The translations under genes and the position numbers were made by a program. The notes beneath the pieces were generated by a model that worked only from the letters and a program-made list of their open reading frames with translations, searched no databases and was not told where the DNA came from. From positions 62,001-126,000 of the forward strand of contig NZ_JBHUGH010000009.1 of the NCBI RefSeq assembly GCF_042681825.1: a stretch of 64,000 nt of DNA, in the 5' to 3' direction. This stretch comes from Halodurantibacterium flavum. GTDB lineage: Bacteria > Pseudomonadota > Alphaproteobacteria > Rhodobacterales > Rhodobacteraceae. Shown one piece after another: positions 56,805-64,000 of this stretch. How positions within the stretch are numbered: position 1 is the first letter of the stretch; each line of letters opens with the position of its first letter.

Positions 56805-59423
56805 GTGGCCGCCCGTTGCCGCAGCGCAGAAACAGTGCAGAACCCCGTGCAGACATCGCCAGCGCCGCCCGATTTTCAGGAGATCACGCCGACCGCCCCG
56901 ATTGCGGCCGCAACCCATGGTTGGCGCGCGAAATGTCTGCAACGCCTGATCCGGCTCGGCCTGCCGGTGCCGCGCACCGTCGCGCTTTCCTCCGATGCCG
57001 TGCGTGCCATCGCTGCGGGCCGGGCGCCCGACACGGCCGCGCTCTGGTCCGGGCTGGGTGAGGTTCTGGTCTCGGTCCGTCCCAGCGCCCGGAACCCCGA
57101 CTGGGGCGGGCCGGGCACGATGCTCAACATCGGGATGAACGACCGGCAACATGCGGTCCTTTGCGCCCGGCACGGGGCGGCCAGGGCCGATGTGCTCTAT
57201 CTCCGCTTTGTGCAGTCCTACGCGATCCATGTGGCGCGGCTCGACCCCGATCTCTTTGCCGGGCTCGCCGCCGAAAGCGCCGACACGACCCCGGGCGAGA
57301 GCATTGAGACGGCGCTGCGCCTTTACGAACAGGAGACCGACGAACCCTTTCCGCAGGACCCGGCGCGGCAACTGGCCGAGGTGCTGCGTTCGATGGCCCG
57401 CGCGTGGGAGGGGACGTCGGCCCGGCTCTTGCGGCAGGCCAAGGGCGCGCCGGCGGATGCGGGGCTGGGCCTTGTGGTGCAACGCATGGCGCTGGGGATC
57501 GGGCAGGGCGAATGCGGGACCGGTGCGATCCAGTTCGTCGATGGCACGACCGGGCGCCCGCAGATCACCGGGCGTTATCGCCGGCAGGCGCAGCGGCCCC
57601 ATCCCCATGACGAAGGCAGCACGGCCGAGGAGCTTTTCCTCACCCATGATCCGCGCGGCCCCTCGCTCCAGGATCTCTGCCCCGAGGTCTATGCCGATCT
57701 CTGCGCCCATGGCGAGATCTGCCGCGCCCGGCTGCGCGAAGAGATGCAGATCGAGTTCACGCTGGAGGACGGGCGGCTTGCCGTTCTGGATGCGGTGCGG
57801 GTCGGTCGCAGTTCCCGCGCCGCCGTCGCGATCGCGGTGTCCCTTGCCCGGGACGGCATCATCCCGCGTGAAGAGGCGATCCGCCGGGTCGAGCCCCGCG
57901 CCCTGTCGGAGCTTTTGCACCGGCAGGTCGATCCGCGCGGCCCACGCGACGTCTTTGCCCGGGGCATCGCCGCCAGCCCCGGCGCCGCGCAGGGGCGCAT
58001 CGTCTTCACCTCGGACGGGGCGCAGGCCAGCGCCGCGCGCGGCGAACCCTGCATCCTCGTGCGTCGCGAAACCGCGCCCGAGGATATCCGCGGGATGCAT
58101 GCGGCGGCAGGTGTGCTGACCGAACGGGGCGGCACCACAAGCCACGCGGCGGTGATCGCGCGCGGGCTGGGCCTGCCTTGCGTCGTCGGCGCCTCCGACC
58201 TGCGCATCAACCTGCGCGACCGCACTCTTGCCACCCGCGACGGGCGTGTCTTTGCCGAGGGTGAGGTGATCACCGTCGACGGCACGCGGGGCGAGGCGCT
58301 GGCCGGTGAGGTCGCGATGCTCGAACCCGCGCCCGACGACGCGTTCCGCACGCTTCTGGACTGGGCCGACACGATCCGCGACATCGGCATCCGCGCGAAC
58401 GCGGACACCCCCCAGGACGCCCGCATCGCCCGCGATTTCCACGCCGAGGGCATCGGCCTCTGCCGCACGGAACACATGTTCTTCGAGGGCGACCGCCTGA
58501 CCGTGATGCGAGAGATGATCTTTGCCGACAGCCCCGAGGAACGGGCGGCGGCGCTGGAACGGCTCTTGCCGATGCAGCGGGCCGATTTCCTGCATCTCTT
58601 TGAAATCATGCACGGGCTTCCGGTCTGCATCCGGCTCTTTGACCTGCCGCTGCATGAATTCCTGCCCCAGAGCCGCGACGGGCTGCTGGAGCTTGCCAAG
58701 GCGCTGGACCGCCCGCTGTCGGATGTGACCCGCCGGGCCGAGGCGCTGGCCGAGTTCAACCCGATGCTCGGGATGCGGGGCGTGCGGCTGGGGATCACCT
58801 TCCCCGAGATCTATGAAATGCAGGCCCGCGCGATCTTTGAGGCGGCGGTCGAAAGCGCCGCACGGGGACGCCCGGCGGTGCCGGAAATCATGATCCCGCT
58901 GGTTTCGGCGGTGCGCGAGGTCGAGCTTATCAAGACCCGGCTCGAATCCGTCGCGGCGGCGGTGCGGAACAGCTCGGGCCAGCCGCTGACCTTCCGGTTG
59001 GGGGTGATGGTCGAGACGCCGCGCGCAGCACTCCGCGCCGGCGAGATCGCGACCCATGTGGCCTTTCTGTCCTTCGGCACGAACGACCTGACGCAGATGA
59101 CCTATGGCCTCTCGCGCGACGACGCGGGCCGCTTCATGGGCGCCTATGTGCAGGCCGGTGTCTACCCCGAGGACCCGTTTCACACGCTCGACGTGGACGG
59201 GGTGGGTGAGTTGCTCCTGACCGGTGCCGCGCGTGCCCGCCGGACCCGCCCGGACCTGACGCTCGCGGTCTGCGGCGAGCATGGCGGGAACGCCGAATCA
59301 ATCGCGTTCTGCCGCATGGCGGGCTTTGATTATGTGTCCTGTTCGCCCTTCCGGGTGCCGGTCGCGCGGCTTGCCGCGGCGCATCTGGCGCTCGCGATGC
59401 GTGAAAAGGTTAACAACGGGTAA
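56805..59423 (+). CDS. Pyruvate,phosphate dikinase-like PEP-utilising enzyme
   Basis: About 872 aa in three parts: an N-terminal ATP-grasp-like domain (GEVLVSVRPSARNPDWGGPG, with GECGTGAIQFVDGTTGRPQI), a swivelling phosphohistidine domain with VLTERGGTTSHAAVIARGLG (catalytic His in TSHAA), and a C-terminal PEP/pyruvate barrel (GIGLCRTEHMFFEGDRLTVM, FNPMLGMRGVRLGITFPEIY, LSFGTNDLTQMTYGLSRDDA, VCGEHGGNAESIAFCRMAGF). Order and length match PPDK, which interconverts pyruvate and PEP. The start is uncertain: GTG 56805 gives the longest form, and GTGs nearby are possible. It follows glyS by 54 bp, an order seen in related genomes. Confidence 0.88.
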   Translation: MAARCRSAETVQNPVQTSPAPPDFQEITPTAPIAAATHGWRAKCLQRLIRLGLPVPRTVALSSDAVRAIAAGRAPDTAALWSGLGEVLVSVRPSARNPDWGGPGTMLNIGMNDRQHAVLCARHGAARADVLYLRFVQSYAIHVARLDPDLFAGLAAESADTTPGESIETALRLYEQETDEPFPQDPARQLAEVLRSMARAWEGTSARLLRQAKGAPADAGLGLVVQRMALGIGQGECGTGAIQFVDGTTGRPQITGRYRRQAQRPHPHDEGSTAEELFLTHDPRGPSLQDLCPEVYADLCAHGEICRARLREEMQIEFTLEDGRLAVLDAVRVGRSSRAAVAIAVSLARDGIIPREEAIRRVEPRALSELLHRQVDPRGPRDVFARGIAASPGAAQGRIVFTSDGAQASAARGEPCILVRRETAPEDIRGMHAAAGVLTERGGTTSHAAVIARGLGLPCVVGASDLRINLRDRTLATRDGRVFAEGEVITVDGTRGEALAGEVAMLEPAPDDAFRTLLDWADTIRDIGIRANADTPQDARIARDFHAEGIGLCRTEHMFFEGDRLTVMREMIFADSPEERAAALERLLPMQRADFLHLFEIMHGLPVCIRLFDLPLHEFLPQSRDGLLELAKALDRPLSDVTRRAEALAEFNPMLGMRGVRLGITFPEIYEMQARAIFEAAVESAARGRPAVPEIMIPLVSAVREVELIKTRLESVAAAVRNSSGQPLTFRLGVMVETPRAALRAGEIATHVAFLSFGTNDLTQMTYGLSRDDAGRFMGAYVQAGVYPEDPFHTLDVDGVGELLLTGAARARRTRPDLTLAVCGEHGGNAESIAFCRMAGFDYVSCSPFRVPVARLAAAHLALAMREKVNNG

Positions 59424-59639
59424 ATAACCGGAATACATCGGGAATCGCCCTTGGATTGTGCGGCGACCGGTGCCAAAGCCTCTTCTTTTACGGCGCATTT
59501 TTGCCGAGAGATGTTGCAAAAACGTCACTCGGGTGGACCCTCCGGGCGGTTTGAGCTATGCCCCCGCTCGAAACTTGCCCCGGCGGCGCCTCATGCAGTC
59601 GCCGGGTGGAACGAGGAACAACACCGGGAAACGGAAAAA

Positions 59640-60332
59640 ATGCGATTGCTAGCGACAGGGGTTCAGGGCCTTCTGGGGCTCCTGATTCTGGCCGGCGCGG
59701 CCGCAGCCGAAGTGAATGCCAGCGAAACCGAAACAACTGAAACCGTGGCGATATCCGACGACCGGATCGCCGCGCTCTTTGGTCAGGAAAATGCCGCCAT
59801 CGGCGCGATGGATCAGTCCCGCATCAGCCGGATGACCACCACGCCCGAGGCCGCGGCCGATCTTCAGGTCGTCGAGATCCGCTATGACGCCAACTGGGTC
59901 GCGGGTCTGCCTGCCCAGAACGGCAATGCCGAATGGGAATGTCTGGCCAAGGCGCTCTATTTCGAGGCGCGCGGCGAACCCATCCGCGGCCAGTTTGCGG
60001 TGGCCGAGGTCATTCTGAACCGCGTCGATGCGGTCGAATACCCGAACACCATCTGCGGCGTCGTCCATCAGGGCAATTCCCGCGCCTGCCAGTTCAGCTT
60101 TGTCTGCGACGGCAAGTCGGACGCGATCCGCGAGGCCGGTGCCTATCAGCAGGTCGGCAAGATCGCCGCGCTGATGATGGCGGGCGCGCCCCGCGCGCTG
60201 ACCGATGGCGCGACGCATTTCCACACCAACGCCGTGCGCCCCCGCTGGGCGAGCCGCTTTCCGCGCACCACCACCATCGGCGCGCATCGGTTCTATCGCC
60301 AGCCGGTCCAGCTTGCCGCTGCAAGCCAGTGA
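59640..60332 (+). CDS. Cell wall hydrolase, SleB-like
   Basis: A 230-aa exported protein. A signal peptide (about residues 1-23, LLATGVQGLLGLLILAGAAA) precedes an acidic linker and the SleB (Hydrolase_2) domain: ECLAKALYFEARGEPIRGQF with the catalytic Glu in YFEARGE, VAEVILNRVDAVEYPNTICG, VVHQGNSRACQFSFVCDGKS and THFHTNAVRPRWASRF. It should cut peptidoglycan glycan strands in the periplasm. The start is ATG 59640; the frame further upstream is open but lacks sense for a secreted protein. Confidence 0.9.
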   Translation: MRLLATGVQGLLGLLILAGAAAAEVNASETETTETVAISDDRIAALFGQENAAIGAMDQSRISRMTTTPEAAADLQVVEIRYDANWVAGLPAQNGNAEWECLAKALYFEARGEPIRGQFAVAEVILNRVDAVEYPNTICGVVHQGNSRACQFSFVCDGKSDAIREAGAYQQVGKIAALMMAGAPRALTDGATHFHTNAVRPRWASRFPRTTTIGAHRFYRQPVQLAAASQ

Positions 60333-60446
60333 TCCCCGCAAGGCCGTGCCATCCCGTGCGGCCTTTCCCTCGGCCGGGTCTGTGTTAACCTCCTGCCGCC
60401 GTGACTTGCCCGCGGCAGCAGCCGAGATGCCAGACCCGAGGACCTG

Positions 60447-61349
60447 ATGACCACCGACACCCGCCTTGCCTTCGCCCATCCCGAGGAACGTGCGGCGGCG
60501 ATGGCGGGGCCCGACCCGCGCGACCGCATCTCGCTGCGCGATCATGTGGTCGAGGTCGAGATCGGCGCCTTTCAGCAGGAACGGGGCGCCCGCCAGCGGG
60601 TCCGCTTTGACATCGTGGTGGAGGTGCGCGCCCATGCCGCCCCGCTGGAAGATGACGTGGACCGCATCCTGTCCTATGACGTGCTGACCGAGGCGATCGC
60701 GGCCGAACTTGCCGCGGAACGGCTCAACCTGCTGGAAACCCTGGCGGAACGTGTGGCCGAACGGGTGCTGCGCGCGCCGCAGGCGATGCGTATTTTCCTC
60801 CGGATTGAAAAGCTTGACCGCGGGCCGGGCGATCTGGGCGTGGAAATCGTGCGCAGCCGGCGGGACGGTGCTGGGGGCGCGACAACCCCGCGCGCCGCTG
60901 TCCAGCCGATCGTGGTCCATCTCGACAATGCCGCCATCCGCGCGGCGGACCTTCCGGCGCGGATCGACCGCTGGACAGGGCAGGGGGCGCCGCTCGTGCT
61001 GACCGTGGGCCTGCCCGGCGAAGGGGTGCCGCAGGCCGGCGCCCCCGAACCGCAGCGGCGTATCGACCTGCTGGCCATCGCGCAGAACGCCTGGCTTTTG
61101 GCGGCGCGCGACCCGCGTTGCACTGTCGTCGAAACCCGGACCGAGATCGACTGGGCCATCGGCCACGGCCAGATCATCGTCTGGGCCCCCGCAAAGCTCG
61201 TCCTTGACGCGACGGACCGCCCCGGTCCGGACCCCGTCGCACTTGCGGAATGGCTGGCGGCGCTGATCGGCGCGCAGCGGCTGATCGTCTGCGGAACAGC
61301 CGAACCACCGGCGCAAAGCCGCGTCCCCGTCATGCGCGACCCCGGCTGA
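60447..61349 (+). CDS. folB: Dihydroneopterin aldolase with C-terminal extension
   Basis: A 300-aa protein. Residues about 25-140 are a FolB domain: DRISLRDHVVEVEIGAFQQE, RVRFDIVVEVRAHAAPLEDD and RILSYDVLTEAIAAELAAER, then LLETLAERVAERVL, as in dihydroneopterin aldolases. Residues about 150-300 form a second, unassigned half (VVHLDNAAIRAADLPARIDR ... IGHGQIIVWAPAKLVLDATD) that could be a diverged repeat of the T-fold or a separate domain; FolB itself is usually about 120 aa. ATG 60447 starts 23 bp after a purine-rich stretch. It precedes folP by 38 bp, giving a folate operon with glmM. Confidence 0.85.
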   Translation: MTTDTRLAFAHPEERAAAMAGPDPRDRISLRDHVVEVEIGAFQQERGARQRVRFDIVVEVRAHAAPLEDDVDRILSYDVLTEAIAAELAAERLNLLETLAERVAERVLRAPQAMRIFLRIEKLDRGPGDLGVEIVRSRRDGAGGATTPRAAVQPIVVHLDNAAIRAADLPARIDRWTGQGAPLVLTVGLPGEGVPQAGAPEPQRRIDLLAIAQNAWLLAARDPRCTVVETRTEIDWAIGHGQIIVWAPAKLVLDATDRPGPDPVALAEWLAALIGAQRLIVCGTAEPPAQSRVPVMRDPG

Positions 61350-61387
61350 GGCTTGCCAAGCGCCGCGATTTTCCGCACATCCCACCG

Positions 61388-62431
61388 ATGGACTATTTTC
61401 GCCCCCTGCCGCAGAACGGCGTCACACGGCCCCCTGAGGCGCTGCCCCTTGCCGGCGGCTGGCTCTGGTTCGACCGGGTCGAGGTCCTGCGCCGCGATGC
61501 ACCCCCCGAAATCCGTCCCGCAACGGCGCTGCCGCCCGAGATCCGCGACCGGCTGACGGCACCGCGCGCGCCGGTTGCCGGGGTGGCGATGACGGCGCCC
61601 TCCCTCATGGGGATCGTCAATGTGACACCCGACAGCTTTTCCGACGGGGGACGTTACGCGCAGGCCGATGCCGCCATCGCCCATGGGCGCGCACTGGCGG
61701 CCGCCGGGGCCGCGATCCTCGATGTGGGCGGCGAAAGCACGCGGCCCGGCGCCGTCACGGTCCCGGGGCCCGAGGAAACCGCCCGCATCCGCCCGGTGAT
61801 CGAGGGGCTGGCCCCGGTCGCCCCGGTCTCGGTCGATACGCGCAAGGCCACCGTGGCCCGCGCGGCGCTGGCGGCAGGCGCGCAGATCGTCAACGATGTC
61901 TCTGCCTTCACCCATGATCCGGCGCTGGCGGGCGTGACGGCCGATGCGGGCGTGCCGGTCTGCCTGATGCACACGCAGGGCGATCCGCAGACGATGCAGG
62001 ACGACCCACGCTATGACGACGTGCTGCTTGATGTCTATGACTGGCTTGCCGAGCGCGTCGCAGTGGCCGAGGCGGCAGGCATCCCCCGCGCCCGCATCCT
62101 TGTCGATCCCGGCATCGGCTTCGGCAAGACCGAGGCGCATAACCTCACCCTTTTGCGGCGGCTGAGCCTGTTTCACGGCTTGGGCTGCCCGCTCCTTCTC
62201 GGCGTCTCGCGCAAGCGGTTCATCGGGCGGATCGGCGGCCCGATCCACGGTTCCGACCGGCCAGAGGCGCGGATGCCCGGATCGGTCGCCGTGGCCCTTG
62301 CCGGCGTGGCGCAGGGGGCGCAGGTTCTCAGGGTGCATGACGTGGCCGAGACGGCCCAGGCGCTGAAGCTCTGGCAGGCCGTGACGATGGTCGGGACGAC
62401 GTCCGGGACGATGGAAGGAGAGATCGCATGA
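61388..62431 (+). CDS. folP: Dihydropteroate synthase
   Basis: A 347-aa TIM-barrel enzyme joining p-aminobenzoate to the pterin. After an N-terminal extension of about 70 residues come LMGIVNVTPDSFSDGGRYAQ, ILDVGGESTRPGAVTVPGPE, VSVDTRKATVARAALAAGAQ, IVNDVSAFTHDP, ILVDPGIGFGKTEAHNLTLL and LLLGVSRKRFIGRI, the full set of DHPS signatures and the target region of sulfonamides. The start is ATG 61388 (MDYFRPLPQN). Its stop overlaps the glmM start by ATGA. Confidence 0.95.
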   Translation: MDYFRPLPQNGVTRPPEALPLAGGWLWFDRVEVLRRDAPPEIRPATALPPEIRDRLTAPRAPVAGVAMTAPSLMGIVNVTPDSFSDGGRYAQADAAIAHGRALAAAGAAILDVGGESTRPGAVTVPGPEETARIRPVIEGLAPVAPVSVDTRKATVARAALAAGAQIVNDVSAFTHDPALAGVTADAGVPVCLMHTQGDPQTMQDDPRYDDVLLDVYDWLAERVAVAEAAGIPRARILVDPGIGFGKTEAHNLTLLRRLSLFHGLGCPLLLGVSRKRFIGRIGGPIHGSDRPEARMPGSVAVALAGVAQGAQVLRVHDVAETAQALKLWQAVTMVGTTSGTMEGEIA

Positions 62432-63771
62432 CGCGCAAGCTGTTCGGAACCGATGGCGTGCGGGGGCAGGCCAACAGCTATCCCATGACCGCCGAAATCG
62501 CGCTGCGGCTCGGGGCGGCGGCGGGACGCTATTTCCGCAAGGACGGGCAAAGGCAGCACCGCGTCGTGATCGGCAAGGACACGCGGCTGTCCGGCTACAT
62601 GCTCGAAACCGCCCTGACGGCGGGGCTGACCTCGACCGGCATGAACGTCCTGCTGCTGGGGCCCGTTCCGACGCCGGCGGTGGGTTTTCTGACCCGCTCG
62701 ATGCGTGCCGATCTGGGCATCATGATCTCGGCCAGCCACAACCCGCATCAGGATAACGGCATCAAGTTCTTCGGCCCCGACGGCTTCAAGCTCTCGGACG
62801 AGGCCGAGGCCGAGATCGAGGCGATCCTCGAAGGCGAGATCCAGCCGGCGCAGCCCCAGAATATCGGCCGGGCCCGCCGGATCGATGACGGGCGCGGGCG
62901 CTACATGGAATATGCCAAGACCACCTTTCCGGGCCGCAAGCGGCTGACCGGCATCAAGGTGGTGGTGGATTGCGCGAACGGCGCCGCCTATCGCGCCGCG
63001 CCCGACGTGCTCTGGGAACTGGGGGCCGAGGTGATCCCCGTGGGCGTGGCCCCCAACGGCTACAACATCAATGACGGCTGCGGATCGACCGACACGCGGG
63101 CGGCGGCGGAAACCGTGGTCGCGCATGGGGCGGATATGGGGATTTGCCTCGACGGCGATGCGGACCGGGTGATGATCCTCGATGAACGCGGGCAGGTGGC
63201 GGATGGCGACCAGATCATGGGCCTTTTCGCGTCCCGCTGGGCCGCCGAAGGGCGCCTGCGGGGCGATACGCTGGTCGCCACCGTGATGTCGAACCTCGGG
63301 CTGGAACGGTTCCTGACCGGGCGCGGGTTGCGGCTGGAACGGACCGCCGTCGGCGACCGCTATGTCGTGGAGCGGATGCGCGAGGGCGGCTTCAACCTTG
63401 GCGGCGAACAGTCGGGCCATATCGTGATGACCGACTATGCCACGACCGGCGACGGGCTGATCGCGGGGCTGCAATTCCTGGCCGCGATGGCCGAAACCGG
63501 CGAACCCGCCAGCGCGCTGGTGCGGCAGTTCGACCCGGTGCCGCAGCTTCTGAAGAACGTGCGCTATGCGGCGGGGGCCAACCCGCTTGCCGCCACCCCC
63601 GTGCAGGCCCGCATCGCCGAGGCCGAGGCGCAGCTACGAGGCTGCGGCCGGCTCCTGATCCGCAAGTCGGGCACCGAACCCCTGATCCGCGTCATGGCGG
63701 AATGTGAGGATGCGGCGCTGCTGGCCGAGGTCGTCAACAGCATCGTGGCCGAGGTGGAACGGGCAGCCTAA
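62428..63771 (+). CDS. glmM: Phosphoglucosamine mutase
   Basis: A 447-aa enzyme interconverting glucosamine-6- and -1-phosphate for peptidoglycan and LPS precursors. It starts KLFGTDGVRGQANSYPMTAE. The phosphoserine loop is LGIMISASHNPHQDNGIKFF, the Mg site is GICLDGDADRVMILDERG, the sugar loop is NLGGEQSGHIVMTDYATTGD, and the phosphate-binding loop is LLIRKSGTEPLIRVMAEC. The folP-glmM order is common in bacteria. Confidence 0.97.
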   Translation: MTRKLFGTDGVRGQANSYPMTAEIALRLGAAAGRYFRKDGQRQHRVVIGKDTRLSGYMLETALTAGLTSTGMNVLLLGPVPTPAVGFLTRSMRADLGIMISASHNPHQDNGIKFFGPDGFKLSDEAEAEIEAILEGEIQPAQPQNIGRARRIDDGRGRYMEYAKTTFPGRKRLTGIKVVVDCANGAAYRAAPDVLWELGAEVIPVGVAPNGYNINDGCGSTDTRAAAETVVAHGADMGICLDGDADRVMILDERGQVADGDQIMGLFASRWAAEGRLRGDTLVATVMSNLGLERFLTGRGLRLERTAVGDRYVVERMREGGFNLGGEQSGHIVMTDYATTGDGLIAGLQFLAAMAETGEPASALVRQFDPVPQLLKNVRYAAGANPLAATPVQARIAEAEAQLRGCGRLLIRKSGTEPLIRVMAECEDAALLAEVVNSIVAEVERAA

Positions 63772-63779
63772 AATGAAAA

Positions 63780-63801
63780 GGCGCCCCACGGGGCGCCTTT
63801 C
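63780..63801. terminator. Bidirectional intrinsic terminator between glmM and ilvC
   Basis: GGCGCCCC and GGGGCGCC form a perfect 8-bp stem around AC, preceded by AAAA and followed by TTTC, so each strand shows a hairpin with a short U-run. It lies between the convergent glmM and ilvC genes. Confidence 0.8.
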
Positions 63802-63821
63802 GTCGATCATGGTCCCGGGTG

Positions 63822-64000
63822 TCAGTTCCGGGCCTTGTCGACCATCTTGCCGGCGGAGATCCACGGCATCATCGCGCGCAGCTTCTCGCCCACCTTCTCG
63901 ATCTGGTGTTCGTCGTTGATGCGGCGGGTGGCCTTGAAGAAGGGCTGGCCAACAGCGTTTTCCTGCATGAAGTCACGCACGAACTTGCCGGTCTGGATGT
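63822..64000 (-). CDS. ilvC: Ketol-acid reductoisomerase (C-terminal part only)
   Basis: The last 58 codons of IlvC: IQTGKFVRDFMQENAVGQPF, then FKATRRINDEHQIEKVGEKL and RAMMPWISAGKMVDKARN before TGA. This matches the C-terminus of class I KARI of the branched-chain amino acid pathway. The rest lies beyond the right edge. Confidence 0.93.
   Translation of the reverse strand, partial: IQTGKFVRDFMQENAVGQPFFKATRRINDEHQIEKVGEKLRAMMPWISAGKMVDKARN

Noticed and set aside
56466..59282. 938-aa minus-strand open frame
   Set aside because: Antisense to glyS and the PPDK-like gene, which have full family motifs.

Overview
This is high-GC alphaproteobacterial DNA, most likely from a Rhodobacterales member. 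The clues are the glyQ / small membrane protein / glyS / PEP-utilising dikinase order, folB-folP-glmM facing ilvC, a SAM-II riboswitch before metZ, a short-loop bd oxidase with a DUF2474 partner, an EcfG/NepR stress module, and a parA-parB / Rep_3 plasmid-type replicon. No rRNA, tRNA, CRISPR array or intact insertion sequence was found by reading.

Layout. 1-3.0 kb: the 3' part of a three-gene minus-strand operon (S49 peptidase, small protein, Na+/Ca2+ antiporter) and a LysR regulator. 3.0-8.9 kb: a RepB-like replicon made of parB and parA (minus), a divergent rep gene (plus), and two blocks of iteron-like repeats bracketing parAB. It is followed by about 780 bp without a clear gene that may hold a decayed group II intron 5' end. 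8.9-12 kb: otsA with a coupled 25-codon leader, a DUF892 ferritin-like protein and a membrane protein. 12.3-19.6 kb: a chemotaxis operon (STAS, cheY, cheA, cheW, cheR, cheY, unknown) plus an MCP. 20-23 kb: modE-modABC with a perfect palindromic operator. 23-30.4 kb: exoD, a HisKA_2 kinase, a YghA-like SDR, ndh, a secreted HIRAN protein, Mn-catalase, a 29-aa membrane peptide, nepR and ecfG. 30.6-33.1 kb: cydAB and DUF2474. 33.3-44.5 kb: a small hydrophilic protein, two oxidoreductases and a seven-gene glycan cluster. 44.5-51.7 kb: mgtC-like, yciB, GST, hydrolase, riboswitch-metZ, folE2, trkH. 51.6-64 kb: a degenerate trypsin-like protein, glyQ, glyS, a PPDK-like enzyme, a SleB-like hydrolase, folB, folP, glmM and the end of ilvC.

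The main result is a set of ten EcfG-type promoter candidates (GGAAC, 16-17 nt, then xGTT). They lie before ecfG itself and before genes that fit a general stress regulon: the DUF892 protein, SDR, Mn-catalase operon, two small proteins and MgtC. Two of them face away from each other between the oxidoreductase genes and the glycan cluster. This predicts that the glycan locus is switched on by the general stress response: a dTDP-rhamnose 4-epimerase-like enzyme, a glycoside hydrolase-epimerase fusion, one GT4, three CgeB-like glycosyltransferases and a UDP-xylose synthase-like enzyme. The second notable point is a complete plasmid-type replicon next to housekeeping genes, which suggests an integrated plasmid, a chromid or an assembly join.
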